From Pinibacter sp031553495 (GTDB lineage: Bacteria; Bacteroidota; Bacteroidia; Chitinophagales; Chitinophagaceae), in contig JAVBLN010000007.1 of NCBI GenBank assembly GCA_031553495.1, positions 310,001 through 374,000 on the forward strand: a DNA stretch of 64,000 bases, read 5' to 3'. This document shows, piece after piece, positions 18,970 through 27,891 of this stretch (position 1 is its first letter; each line of letters begins with the position of its first letter). The translations under genes and the position numbers were made by a program. The notes beneath the pieces are model-generated. The model saw only the letters and a list, made by a program, of their open reading frames with translations. It was not told the origin of the DNA and did no database searches.

Positions 18970-19382
18970 GGGCAGGGTTATATTATATGTTTTTTTTGGG
19001 GGACCGGCGGTAGTGCTACTATTAAGCATCGTTGTGTCACTCACTTGTACGCTAGGAACTTTAGTGAGCGGTTGACAGTGGGCAGCGGGCAGTGAGCAGT
19101 AGAGAAGTTGCTGGTGTTGAAGTACAGGCAATACAATAAATTGTCAGTATACTAATTCAATTAGGTTTCTCGCCCGGTTGTCTCACATGAGACTTAACGC
19201 ATAATCACAAATATGTTGAAAATAATCGGGCTCGAAATGACGGTGATGGTTATGGTTGCGAAATGATTGAAAGAAGTGTAGAATGCTCCTCCGTCATTTC
19301 GAATTCCGGCGGAGCAGTATGTATGAATAAAAATCGATAGTTCGTCATTCAGAGAGCGGGACGAGAAATTTCACTGATGTTT
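18970..19382 (+). repeat. ~400-bp intergenic repeat, copy 1 of a pair
   Basis: This segment is repeated at 63058-63556 in the same orientation. Shared blocks include the dispersed repeat copy, GGAACTTTAGTG(A/G)GCGGTTG, TGTTGAAGTACAGGCAATAC, TTGTCTCAC(A/G)TGA, CACAAATATGTTGAAAAT and CTCGAAATGACGG with its inverted partner. The inverted arms are at about 19233-19243 and 19291-19301, flanking about 48 bases. The end GAGAGCGGGACGAGAAAT resembles intergenic sequence seen widely in bacteria. No reading frame of note is present. Confidence 0.85.
18990..19070 (+). repeat. dispersed repeat copy 3, class A, forward
   Basis: Exact class A core at 19027-19046, preceded by a T-run, GGACCGGCGG and TAGTGCTACTATTAAG. 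The right side reads GCTAGGAACTTTAGTGAGCGG instead of the common GGTAGTAATTCTATTCGGC; copies 11 and 22 share this alternative right end. It is the left end of the ~400-bp repeat and is paired with inverted class B copy 4. Confidence 0.93.
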
Positions 19383-19421
19383 AGACAAATAACTGTCTAC
19401 TTTTTTCAGGACGTGACATTC

Positions 19422-19454
19422 AGATGTCCTGCACCTCAAAGGTGTAGGACATCT
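19422..19454. repeat. hairpin module beside class B repeat
   Basis: A 15-bp inverted repeat with a 3-base CAA loop: AGATGTCCTGCACCT and AGGTGTAGGACATCT, with one mismatch. The same module occurs at 30591-30625, also beside a class B copy of the dispersed repeat. There is no T-run after it on either strand, so it does not look like a terminator. Confidence 0.85.
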
Positions 19455-19490
19455 TGATAACGGTAAGCCTGAATCATTTTAACCGATGAA

Positions 19491-19562
19491 AAGAATTACT
19501 ACCGATGAAGTGATTGCGACGCAACGATGATGCCATGAAAAACTGCAGCCGGTATCAAAAAA
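19491..19562 (-). repeat. dispersed repeat copy 4, class B, reverse
   Basis: Plus-strand view: ATTACTACCGATGAAGTG, ATTGCGACGCAACGATGATG, then CCATGAAAAACTGCAGCCGG. The core is the class B palindrome TTGCGTCGCAA on the element strand. The TTTCATGGCATCATCG left part is shared only with class B copies 8 and 19. It lies about 50 bases upstream of the Nif3-like gene and may influence its promoter. Confidence 0.85.
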
Positions 19563-19611
19563 TATTAACTCAACAACTTCTTACCGTGCTTGAACTTTTT
19601 GACTTTTTATC

Positions 19612-20709
19612 ATGAAAATATCTAACATAATTTCCGTTCTGGAAGCTACAGCAAACACTTCTTACCAGGAGTCTTATGACAATGCGGGTTTGATTACAGG
19701 ATCGCCGGCGTGGGAATGTACCGGAATTTTGGTATCGCTGGATGCGACCGAGGCTGTAGTAAATGAAGCCATAGAAAAAAAAGTCAACCTTATAGTGGCG
19801 CATCACCCTATTATTTTTGGCGGACTGAAAAAAATAACCGGAAGAAATTATGTGGAAAAAACAGTGATAGCCGCCATTAAAAATGACATAGCCATTTATG
19901 CCATTCATACCAACCTGGATAATGTAATTGCCGGCGTGAACGGAAAGGTTGCGTCTTTGCTGGGCCTCATAAATATTAGTATCCTGTTACCCAAGCAAAA
20001 TACGCTTAAAAAAATATTCACTTATGTGCCGGTGGCCCATGCAGAAAATGTGCGTAATGCCATTTTTAAGGCCGGAGCCGGGCATATTGGTAACTACAGC
20101 GAATGTAGTTTTTCGGTGCAGGGAAGCGGCACTTTTAAAGCGCAGGATGGTGCAGATCCGTTTGTTGGCAAAGTTGGTGAGCGGCATGCGGAAGATGAGC
20201 TGAAAATAGAAGCGGTTTTTCCGGCATATCTCGAAAATGCTGTGGTGAAAGCTATGATTGCCGCGCATCCTTACGAGGAAGTGGCTTATGAAGTAATTGC
20301 TTTGGCGAACAATAATCCCCAAATTGGCTCAGGAATTATTGGGGAGCTTGAAAATGCTGAAGAAGAAACGGCGTTTTTGAGTAAAATTAAAACTACGTTC
20401 AATGTTCCGGTAGTAAAACACACTGCTTTAACCGGCAGAAAAGTAAAAAAGGTGGCTGTATGCGGTGGCTCAGGTAGTTTTTTGATTAACAATGCTTTAA
20501 GAGCCGGTGCAGACTTTTATATAACAGCCGATCTAAAATATCATGAGTTTTTTGATGCCAATGGCAACATGGTTTTAGCTGATGTTGGGCACTTTGAAAG
20601 TGAACAATATACAATTGATTTATTATATATTATTTTGCAGCAAAATTTTCCTAACTTTGCCGTCCTCAAAACGAGTGTTTGTACCAATCCGGTACAATAT
20701 TTTTTTTGA
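19612..20709 (+). CDS. Nif3-like dinuclear metal-centre protein
   Basis: A 365-residue protein of the GTP cyclohydrolase 1 type 2/Nif3 family, whose biochemical function is not firmly established. Metal ligands are visible in HHPIIFGGLKK, HTNLDN and the C-terminal ADVGHFESEQ. The length and the middle segment (about residues 130-230, including YVPVAHAENVRNAI and HPYEEVAYEV) show the long YqfO-type form with an inserted PII/CutA-like domain. It is followed 30 bases later by the zinc-ribbon protein, a pairing that is common in Bacteroidota, so the two are probably co-transcribed. Confidence 0.93.
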   Translation: MKISNIISVLEATANTSYQESYDNAGLITGSPAWECTGILVSLDATEAVVNEAIEKKVNLIVAHHPIIFGGLKKITGRNYVEKTVIAAIKNDIAIYAIHTNLDNVIAGVNGKVASLLGLINISILLPKQNTLKKIFTYVPVAHAENVRNAIFKAGAGHIGNYSECSFSVQGSGTFKAQDGADPFVGKVGERHAEDELKIEAVFPAYLENAVVKAMIAAHPYEEVAYEVIALANNNPQIGSGIIGELENAEEETAFLSKIKTTFNVPVVKHTALTGRKVKKVAVCGGSGSFLINNALRAGADFYITADLKYHEFFDANGNMVLADVGHFESEQYTIDLLYIILQQNFPNFAVLKTSVCTNPVQYFF

Positions 20710-20739
20710 GAACCACAAATTCAAACTTCAAAATACAAT

Positions 20740-21495
20740 ATGGCAACTGTAAAAGATTTCTCAGTTGAAGAAAAATTAACCGCAATGGTTACGCTTCAGA
20801 AAATTGATTCCAAGCTGGATGAACTCCAGGTGTTGAAAGGGGAATTGCCAATGGAAGTAAGTGACCTGGAAGATGAAATACTGGGGTTAAATGCACGTCA
20901 AACAAGAGTAGAAGAAGAAATAAATGGTATTAACGAATTTATTGCTCAGAAAAAAAATGCAATAAAAGAAGCCGAGGAACTGATAAAAAAATACGAAAAG
21001 CAAAGTACCAACGTAAAGAATAGCCGCGAATTTGAAGCTGTTAATAAAGAAATAGAAATGCAACAGCTTGAAGTAAAACTGGCTGAAAAACACATTAAAG
21101 ACGCCCAGGAAGAAATTACCGACAAAGTAATTGCCTTGGACAAAGCAAAAAAAGCGCTGGGTACTAAAGAGGGCGTGCTGAAGCATAAAAAAGACGAGCT
21201 GGAAAAAATTATTGGAACTACCGAAAAAGAAGAAAAGCACTATAACAAATTATCTGCTGAAGCAAGGGAGAAAGTAGACGAACGCCTGATACATTCTTAT
21301 GACCGTATTCGCACCAACTATCGTAATGGTTTGGCTGTGGTGCCTGTTGAAAGGGATGCTTGCGGTGGTTGTTTTAATGCTATTCCGCCTCAGCGCCAGA
21401 GCGAAATCAGGCAACGTAAAAAGATCATCGTTTGCGAAAACTGCGGACGAGTACTGGTTGATAAAGACCTGAATGATTCTGTAGATGTGAAATAA
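20740..21495 (+). CDS. coiled-coil zinc-ribbon protein (DUF164 type)
   Basis: A 251-residue protein made of a long helical coiled coil (about residues 10-175, heptads rich in Glu and Lys) and a C-terminal zinc ribbon with two Cys pairs, ACGGC and CENCG. Proteins of this family are thought to bind nucleic acid or membrane-traffic partners, but no precise role is established. It is the second gene of a likely operon with nif3 and is closed by a strong hairpin terminator 14 bases after the stop. Confidence 0.93.
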   Translation: MATVKDFSVEEKLTAMVTLQKIDSKLDELQVLKGELPMEVSDLEDEILGLNARQTRVEEEINGINEFIAQKKNAIKEAEELIKKYEKQSTNVKNSREFEAVNKEIEMQQLEVKLAEKHIKDAQEEITDKVIALDKAKKALGTKEGVLKHKKDELEKIIGTTEKEEKHYNKLSAEAREKVDERLIHSYDRIRTNYRNGLAVVPVERDACGGCFNAIPPQRQSEIRQRKKIIVCENCGRVLVDKDLNDSVDVK

Positions 21496-21508
21496 TTATC
21501 TTATCAAT

Positions 21509-21551
21509 AAAAAAAAGCACCCCGGTTTCAAAATCGGGGTGCTTTTTTTTT
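21509..21551. terminator. bidirectional intrinsic terminator
   Basis: Hairpin with arms AAAGCACCCCG and CGGGGTGCTTT, flanked by an A-run on the left and nine T on the right. It can terminate both the nif3/zinc-ribbon operon on the plus strand and the convergent hydrolase gene on the minus strand. Confidence 0.95.
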
Positions 21552-21589
21552 GCATGAGTTTTACTTAATTGACGTTTTCAGTAATTCAA

Positions 21590-23488
21590 TTATTTGATAA
21601 CCGGTAGTATTATACCTGAACTGTTCTGCGCATCATGATAAATACGGATGGTAGCTTTTTTGAAATCGTTATCTGTAGCTTCATATATGTTCATAAACTG
21701 CTGCGGGTTGCGGTCAAACAGCGGGAACCAAGAGCTTTGTACCTGTATCATCAGCTTGTGACCTTTCTGAAAAGTATGCGCCACATCCGGCAAAGTGAAT
21801 TTTACTTTTTCTACTTTATTTGGTGCAAACGGAACAGGCTTTTCAAAACTATTACGAAATTTTCCACGCATTATTTCTCCCCGTACCAGCATTTGATAAC
21901 CGCCCATCGGGTATGAACCACCAGTACTTTTAACCGGCTGAGGCATATTGCCCGGGTATTTAAAATCGCCGGGAAATACATCTATCAGTTTCACTACAAA
22001 ATCTGCATCGGTAGTATTGAGGCTCACCAGCAGATCAGCAATTACAGGGCCTGCTATAGTAAGATCTTCGGTTAATGGTGCAGTGCAAAACGTAACCACA
22101 TCGGGTCTGCGTGAAGCGAATCGCTGATCATCTGTCATGTATTCCCTTGTGCGGTAATAATGCACATCTTCCGTGTAAGGAACAGGATGCGCGGGATCGC
22201 TCACATATTCGCTGAAACTTTTAGTGGCAGCGGGTTTATTCCAGCTTAATGACCCATCCGGCTGAAAAAAGATCTCACGATCCTGCATTGGCGCCGGAGG
22301 CCACCGGTCAAAAGTTTTCCATTTGTTTTCGCCGGTAAAGAATATGGTAGCTTCTGCCAGCCGCGGCTCATTTCCCTTACCTTTTAAATAGTAATTAAAA
22401 AAGGGAATTTCAATATTGTTTTGATACCATTCGCCGGTTCTGCTGCCAAACCTGATGTTGCCGAGTGACGATCCGTCGCTTCTCGACCATTGGCCGTGAT
22501 ACCAGGGGCCCATTACTATTTTGCTATTGGTGCCGGGACTTTGCTTTTCAATAGCCTTGTAAAGGTTCCAGGCGCCAAAACAATCTTCCGCATCAAAAAG
22601 TCCGCCCACTGTAAGCATTGCAGGCTTCACATCATACATGCTTACACGGGCATTGCGTGCCTGCCACCAAGCATCATAGTTGGGATGCGCAAAAAGGTCT
22701 TTAAAAAACTGAATACTGTCGCCGGTAAGTTTCATTACATTCGACAGGCTGCCAATTTTCAAAAACCGGTCGTAGTTATCTGTTGATGATGCGAATGTTG
22801 ATACCGGGTTAATGGTTGTAGGCCCCTTTTGCGGATAGCCAAAACCGCCGAGATAAAATGTTGTAGCATCCATCAACGCTAAAGCGCCGTTGTGGTGAAA
22901 ATCATCTCCCATAAACCAATCGGTAACCGGCGCCTGGGGGCTTACCGCTTTCAATGCCGGATGGCCGCTGGCAGCAGCCATAGTAGAATAAAATCCGGGA
23001 TATGATATACCCATTACGCCAACCTTATTATTATTGCCCGGTAAGTTTTTTACCATCCAATCAATAGCATCGTAGGTATCGCTGGCTTCATCAATATCGG
23101 TATTTGTTTTTTTGTCTTTAATAAATGGCCGCACATCTACAAACTGCCCTTCGCTCATCCAGCGGCCACGTACGTCCTGCAATACAATAATGTATCCCTC
23201 ACGCATGTAGTATTTCCAGTAATTATCCCAAAATGGGCGAAACCTTTCACCATAAGGAGCACATGAGTATGGCGAGCGGTTTAACAGTATGGGATGCTTT
23301 TCCGATGAATCTTTTGGTAAATAAATAGATGTGAAAAGTTTTATGCCATCCCGCATAGGAATGTACTTTTCAATTTTTGTGTAATTGTCTGAAATCCACG
23401 CCGAGTCTTGCTGGTAGGTTGTTTGAGCATTTGCAAAAACTGCAATGAACGCAAGTAAAATTGTTGCTAAAATTTTCATGTTGGTCAT
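21590..23488 (-). CDS. CocE/NonD family serine hydrolase, exported
   Basis: A 632-residue protein with a signal peptide (to about AVFANAQ), hence periplasmic or secreted. It belongs to the X-Pro dipeptidyl-peptidase/CocE fold: an alpha/beta-hydrolase with DVRGRWMSEGQF, nucleophile Ser in MGISYPGFYS, Asp in GGLFDAEDCFG and His in GPWYHGQWS, followed by the C-terminal jelly-roll domain (FTLPDVAHTFQKGHKLMIQV). Family members hydrolyse peptides, esters or beta-lactam acyl groups; the substrate here is unknown. A second ATG three codons in is an equally good start. Confidence 0.92.
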   Translation of the reverse strand: MTNMKILATILLAFIAVFANAQTTYQQDSAWISDNYTKIEKYIPMRDGIKLFTSIYLPKDSSEKHPILLNRSPYSCAPYGERFRPFWDNYWKYYMREGYIIVLQDVRGRWMSEGQFVDVRPFIKDKKTNTDIDEASDTYDAIDWMVKNLPGNNNKVGVMGISYPGFYSTMAAASGHPALKAVSPQAPVTDWFMGDDFHHNGALALMDATTFYLGGFGYPQKGPTTINPVSTFASSTDNYDRFLKIGSLSNVMKLTGDSIQFFKDLFAHPNYDAWWQARNARVSMYDVKPAMLTVGGLFDAEDCFGAWNLYKAIEKQSPGTNSKIVMGPWYHGQWSRSDGSSLGNIRFGSRTGEWYQNNIEIPFFNYYLKGKGNEPRLAEATIFFTGENKWKTFDRWPPAPMQDREIFFQPDGSLSWNKPAATKSFSEYVSDPAHPVPYTEDVHYYRTREYMTDDQRFASRRPDVVTFCTAPLTEDLTIAGPVIADLLVSLNTTDADFVVKLIDVFPGDFKYPGNMPQPVKSTGGSYPMGGYQMLVRGEIMRGKFRNSFEKPVPFAPNKVEKVKFTLPDVAHTFQKGHKLMIQVQSSWFPLFDRNPQQFMNIYEATDNDFKKATIRIYHDAQNSSGIILPVIK

Positions 23489-23532
23489 GATTTGTTTAAA
23501 AACTTCAATTGTAAAAAAGTAAAAATAACAAC

Positions 23533-23612
23533 ATTTTTTTGGTAACCGGCGGTAGTGCTGCTATTAAGCATCGTTGTGTCACTCACTTGTACGGTAGTAA
23601 TGCTATTCGGCT
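23533..23612 (+). repeat. dispersed repeat copy 5, class A, forward
   Basis: Nearly consensus copy: T-run, GGTAACCGGCGG, TAGTGCTGCTATTAAG, core 23569-23588, then GTACGGTAGTAATGCTATTCGGC. It is followed at 23614-23655 by a module (GAGTAATGAGTGCTTTTG, then TTGCTTGCAATCAGTG) that recurs inverted at about 52108-52150. Confidence 0.95.
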
Positions 23613-23696
23613 GGTTATGAGTAATGAGTGCTTTTGTTTTTGCTTGCAATCAGTGGCCTACAGCATTTCAAATTTCAAATTTTAGATCTCAAATTT

Positions 23697-24488
23697 TCAC
23701 CGCTGCTTTATAAGCGATGTAACCGGATTACGCAGGTTGCTGTAACTCATCATATCTATCTTTATGCTTCCCACAGCAATGGAGCTTTCTAAGCGAATGG
23801 GAATATGGTTATCGTCGTCGCTTATCCATACGGTCATGTTTTCTCCGGAGTTGAACACTGTTCCGGCCATTAACAAAGGTTTTAGTTTGATGGAATTGAA
23901 AGTGCCGAATTTGGTTTTAATTTTTTCTTTACCCATATAGCGTATATACAGGTTGTGCAATTCGTTCTCCAGAAAAATAGTAACGGGAATTTTGTCGTTT
24001 ACCTTATACTTATCGTAATCAATGTTGCGTGCATTGTATAGCGCAGTCATTATATCTTGTGTGCAAGACGGTATTTTATATACCCCATTATTCGTAACGG
24101 CTGTACCTGCCGATTTATTGAAGCTGATATTTTCATACTTCTTAGTATTGCCTTCACTTACATTCCTGATAAATTTGAGGGGGGTGAAAGTAGCCGTGTC
24201 CACATACGATTCATACCTGTCGCGTACCCTAAAGAAATTATCATAAAATGAATATGAACGCCCGGTGCCTAGCAAATGATACACGGTTTTGCCATTATAT
24301 TTTTCTGTAGTTATAGAAAAATCTGCTTCACCTGCTGCAATGTAAACACCTAATGTATAATATACCACAAAATGAAAGCGCTCACCGCTGTTGAATGCCG
24401 TATTGGGATTGTTGCAAAACGGATCGGAAGCGGTATTTACTTTTAAATAAAATACAAATGATACTATCGTTAGTAAAAATAAGCGCAT
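23697..24488 (-). CDS. DUF3108 domain protein, exported
   Basis: A 263-residue protein with an N-terminal signal sequence (to about residue 20). It has the features of DUF3108: an opening GERFHFVVYYTLGVYIAAGEA, the phrase SYSFYDNFFRVRDRYESYVD, and a late WISDDDNHIPIRLES segment. Members are beta-rich periplasmic or outer-membrane-associated proteins of unknown function. The start codon is followed upstream by a 475-base intergenic region shared with divergent recN. Confidence 0.9.
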   Translation of the reverse strand: MRLFLLTIVSFVFYLKVNTASDPFCNNPNTAFNSGERFHFVVYYTLGVYIAAGEADFSITTEKYNGKTVYHLLGTGRSYSFYDNFFRVRDRYESYVDTATFTPLKFIRNVSEGNTKKYENISFNKSAGTAVTNNGVYKIPSCTQDIMTALYNARNIDYDKYKVNDKIPVTIFLENELHNLYIRYMGKEKIKTKFGTFNSIKLKPLLMAGTVFNSGENMTVWISDDDNHIPIRLESSIAVGSIKIDMMSYSNLRNPVTSLIKQR

Positions 24489-24608
24489 GTAAAATATTTA
24501 TTGCATGGCGAAATTGCTTTACCCAAAAAAACTTTTTGCCATTAAGCAAAACTAAGAAGCTGTTTGAGTTATTTGCAAAATTTATTCATGCGGCCTAATT
24601 GCTTTTGT

Positions 24609-24716
24609 CGCAGGTAGCAGGTCACTGGTAGCAAGCGCGAGGAACTTGTGATAATTTCTAACAGCTTGAATAATGTAGTGTTTGCCCTTACTGAAACACC
24701 TGCAACTTGCATCCCG
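24609..24716. repeat. ~110-bp intergenic repeat, copy 1
   Basis: This segment matches the reverse complement of 50631-50740 over about 110 bases. Shared blocks include GTAGCAAGCGC, ATGTAG and ACTGAAACACCTGCAAC. It lies directly beside copy 6 of the dispersed repeat. A shorter related piece (AACTTGCAACCGCTC) sits beside copy 9. Nothing coding is seen here. Confidence 0.7.
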
Positions 24717-24718
24717 CT

Positions 24719-24796
24719 CCATAGCATTACTACCGTACAAGTGAGTGACACAACGATGCTTAATAGTAGCACTCCCGCCGGTTCCAAAAAAAATCA
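24719..24796 (-). repeat. dispersed repeat copy 6, class A, reverse
   Basis: Plus-strand view: CATAGCATTACTACCGTAC, core 24739-24758 (reverse complement of the exact class A 20-mer), TAATAGTAGCACTCCCGCCGG, then TTCC and an A-run. It sits between divergent DUF3108 and recN genes. From 24820 to 24920 follows low-complexity sequence built from words such as CATTTTCAAATT and AGCACATTTTC. Confidence 0.95.
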
Positions 24797-24963
24797 TTGA
24801 ATCATTGAAACTTCCCAACATTTCCACATTATCTCAAACCCATTCATAAAGCATTTTCAAATTTTCAAATTAGCACATTTTCAAATTAATATCCCACATT
24901 TTCACATTAAGTTTGCGAAGCCTTACTTAATACATTGCAGAATTAATAAATTTTAAGATTTCC

Positions 24964-26622
24964 ATGCTCTCAAGATTATATATACAGAACTACGCGATTA
25001 TTGATGAAATTGATATCCGTTTTTCCGGAAAACTAAATATTATAACGGGTGAAACTGGAGCCGGAAAATCAATACTGATGGGAGCATTGTCGCTTATACT
25101 GGGCGAACGTGCCGATAGCAGCGTGCTTTTGCAAAAGGATAAAAAATGTTTTATAGAAGGTTATTTTGATGCCAATACTAAAAGTATAACAAAGTTTTTG
25201 AAGGCCAATGACCTTGATGAAGATGAACTAATTATTATTAGAAGGGAAATTGCCGTTAGTGGCAAATCTCGTGCTTTTATAAATGATACTCCTGTTACGC
25301 TGGCTCAATTGCAACAGTTGAGCAGTATGCTTGTAGATCTGCATCAGCAGTTTGATTCACTGGCTTTAGGTGAAGCTGATTTTCAACGCGAAGCAATTGA
25401 CGCGTTGGCAGGCAATGATGAACTTTTAAAGAAGTATAGAATAGTATATACGCAACTTAAAGACACTGAAAAAAAATTGGCGGAATTGCAAACTAAAAAA
25501 GACCAGTTTAATAAAGAGGCCGATTATCACCGGTTTCTTTATAACGAATTGGCTGATGCAAATTTTGTTGAGCATGAATTGGAAGATGCAGATAGCGAGT
25601 TGAAACTTTTGGCCAATTCGGAAAATATAAAAGCAACGCTTACAAAAGTAAATTATGAGTTGAGTGAATGTGAGCAACCGCTTGTGCAGCAATTAAAACA
25701 ATTGGCCAACAATCTGCAGGGTTTAACTGATTATCACCCGGCGCTTTTGTCCATTGTGCAACGCATGCAAGCCGCTCAAATTGAATTATCAGATATATCC
25801 GGTGAAATAGAAGACATCAACGAAAAAGTGCACTATGACCCACAACGTATGGAGTTGCTGAATGAACGGTTGGCGGTGGGTTATAAATTGCTCAAAAAGC
25901 ACGGATTGCATACTACGGCCGAGTTGCTGGATCTGAAAGCTTCTCTTGAAAAAAAGCTGGAAGCCGCTTTGAATGTGGATGAAGAAATTGCAGGTATTGA
26001 AAAAGAAGTGCAGGCCTTTACAGAAAAGGCTATGGAACTGGCGGAAAAAATTTCCGCAAAACGAAAAGCCCAAGCCAAACCATTTGAAGATAAAGTGAAT
26101 GCTTTACTGTTACAGGTTGGTATGCCAAATGCCAGGCTGAAAGCGGTAGTGGAAGGCAGCAGAGAGAGCAACTTATATGAACATGGTTATGATAGTATAG
26201 AATTTTTATTTGATGCCAATAAAAGTAACCGGTTTGCTCCCATAAGAAAAGTGGCAAGTGGCGGTGAGCTTAGCCGTCTGATGCTTTGTATCAAGTCGCT
26301 GGTGGCCGCATCGATGGATTTGCCAACAATGATATTTGATGAAATTGATACCGGTATTTCCGGTGAAGCGGCAAAACAGGTGGGCGCCATAATGAAAACA
26401 CTGGCTTCATCAAGGCAGGTAATTTCCATAACGCACCAACCGCAAATTGCAGGCAAGGCCGATGCTCATTTCTTCGTATATAAGCAAATGTCAGGCAGCA
26501 GTGTAAAAACCAATATAAGGCAATTATCAAATGAAGAGCGAATAACCGCTATTGCCAAAATGCTTGGCGGCGAACAGCCCAGTGCCGCGGCTCTCGAAAA
26601 TGCGAGGGAAATGATCGGTTGA
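24964..26622 (+). CDS. recN: DNA repair protein RecN
   Basis: A 552-residue SMC-like ATPase that acts early in double-strand break repair. It has the N-terminal Walker A GETGAGKS (residues 29-36) after LYIQNYAIIDEIDIRF, a central coiled coil (about residues 150-390), and a C-terminal ABC signature KVASGGELSRLMLCIKS with Walker B TMIFDEIDTGISG and the switch His in ISITHQPQIAG. Length and architecture are typical. The ATG is preceded by AT-rich DNA, with no Shine-Dalgarno motif. Confidence 0.97.
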   Translation: MLSRLYIQNYAIIDEIDIRFSGKLNIITGETGAGKSILMGALSLILGERADSSVLLQKDKKCFIEGYFDANTKSITKFLKANDLDEDELIIIRREIAVSGKSRAFINDTPVTLAQLQQLSSMLVDLHQQFDSLALGEADFQREAIDALAGNDELLKKYRIVYTQLKDTEKKLAELQTKKDQFNKEADYHRFLYNELADANFVEHELEDADSELKLLANSENIKATLTKVNYELSECEQPLVQQLKQLANNLQGLTDYHPALLSIVQRMQAAQIELSDISGEIEDINEKVHYDPQRMELLNERLAVGYKLLKKHGLHTTAELLDLKASLEKKLEAALNVDEEIAGIEKEVQAFTEKAMELAEKISAKRKAQAKPFEDKVNALLLQVGMPNARLKAVVEGSRESNLYEHGYDSIEFLFDANKSNRFAPIRKVASGGELSRLMLCIKSLVAASMDLPTMIFDEIDTGISGEAAKQVGAIMKTLASSRQVISITHQPQIAGKADAHFFVYKQMSGSSVKTNIRQLSNEERITAIAKMLGGEQPSAAALENAREMIG

Positions 26623-26683
26623 TTAAATCATTGAATTATTCTTGTTCCGTTGTATACTGCATGCCGCATAAAAATGTGCAATG

Positions 26684-26761
26684 TTTTTTTGGGAACAAGC
26701 GGTGTTGCTACTATTAAGCATCGTTGTGTCACTCACTTGTACGGTTGTAATTCTATTCGGC
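26684..26761 (+). repeat. dispersed repeat copy 7, class A, forward
   Basis: Core 26719-26738 exact; right repeat GTACGGTTGTAATTCTATTCGGC. To its left (26655-26683) lies GCCGCATAAAAATGTGCAATG plus a T-run, the left terminal module of the long element form. The right terminal module is absent and is replaced by word repeats (ATTATTAAAACATTGAATGATC). The 378-base gap between recN and fabI holds nothing else recognisable. Confidence 0.94.
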
Positions 26762-27000
26762 AAATGATCTAATTATTAAAACATTGAATGATCGAAAGCT
26801 GCTTAATTTCCCAATTACCTCCACTAATAAAGACTGTTTGTTATAAACAAAACAGTCATATTCATTTTTAAATTAGCAAATTTTCAAATTTCCCCTCACA
26901 TTATCACAATCAAAATAGCATGCTATTTTATTTTTTACTTTTGTCTCTTTACTTAATATCTTAGCCGCTTTAAAAAATAATTAGTTTTTAATCACACAAT

Positions 27001-27813
27001 ATGGCTTACAATTTATTAAAAGGCAAAAAAGGAATCATATTTGGCGCACTGGATGAAAAATCTCTAGCCTGGAGAACTGCGTTGCGTTGTCATGAGGAAG
27101 GCGCTCAACTAGTATTAACCAATGCTCCTGTAGCATTGCGTATGGGTGAGATCAATAAACTGGCGGAGGCGGTAAACGCACCGGTAATAGGAGCAGATGT
27201 TACAAATGATGAAGATCTGCAAAAACTTATTCAGGGTGCTATGGATCATTTCGGTGGCAAATTTGATTTCATATTGCATTCTGTAGGTATGAGTCTTAAT
27301 GTGCGTAAGGGTAAGAGCTATACCGAAATTGATTATGGCTTTACACAAAAAACGTTGGATATTTCCGCGGTTAGCCTGCACCGTGTGTTGCGCACAGCGT
27401 GGGATTTAGATGCAATAAATGAATGGGGTAGCGTAGTGGCGCTTTCATACATTGCGGCGCAGCGTGTATTCCCGGATTATAATGAAATGGCTGATGCAAA
27501 AGCATTGTTGGAAAGTATTGCAAGAAGTTTTGGATATCATTATGGTGTAAAAAGGAAAGTGCGTATTAATACCATTTCGCAATCGCCAACCAACACAACT
27601 GCCGGAAGCGGTGTAAAAGGGTTTGACGGATTTATTGAATATGCCGAAAAAATGAGTCCGTTAGGAAATGCGACTGCCGATCAGTGTGCTGATTACATTG
27701 TAGCAATGTTCAGCGATCTTACAAGAATGGTTACAATGCAAAATCTTTTTCACGATGGAGGCTTTTCCTTTACCGGGGTTACAGCAGATGTGATTGGGCA
27801 AATGGATAAATAG
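27001..27813 (+). CDS. fabI: enoyl-[acyl-carrier-protein] reductase FabI
   Basis: A 270-residue short-chain dehydrogenase that reduces trans-2-enoyl-ACP in the last step of each fatty acid elongation cycle. The FabI-type catalytic pair is Tyr160 and Lys167 (FPDYNEMADAKALLES). The nucleotide-binding start (GIIFGALDEKSLAW), the HSVGMS loop and the substrate-loop region (PTNTTAGSGVKGF) are typical. Start and length fit. It appears monocistronic, followed by an inverted repeat and convergent with the YceI gene. Confidence 0.95.
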   Translation: MAYNLLKGKKGIIFGALDEKSLAWRTALRCHEEGAQLVLTNAPVALRMGEINKLAEAVNAPVIGADVTNDEDLQKLIQGAMDHFGGKFDFILHSVGMSLNVRKGKSYTEIDYGFTQKTLDISAVSLHRVLRTAWDLDAINEWGSVVALSYIAAQRVFPDYNEMADAKALLESIARSFGYHYGVKRKVRINTISQSPTNTTAGSGVKGFDGFIEYAEKMSPLGNATADQCADYIVAMFSDLTRMVTMQNLFHDGGFSFTGVTADVIGQMDK

Positions 27814-27820
27814 AGAAGCC

Positions 27821-27891
27821 GGAAATCAGAAATCAGCGGGCAGTACACACAGCGGGCTAATTTGACCTCTGACCTCTGATTTCTAATTTCC
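27821..27891. repeat. inverted repeat overlapping YceI stop codon
   Basis: Arms GGAAATCAGAAATCAG (27821-27836) and CTGATTTCTAATTTCC (27876-27891) pair at 15 of 16 positions across a 39-base loop. Words like ACCTCTGA and ATCAGAAATCAG recur in other gaps (about 35920 and 40300-40330). It may act as a terminator between convergent genes, but no strong T-run follows. Confidence 0.75.
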
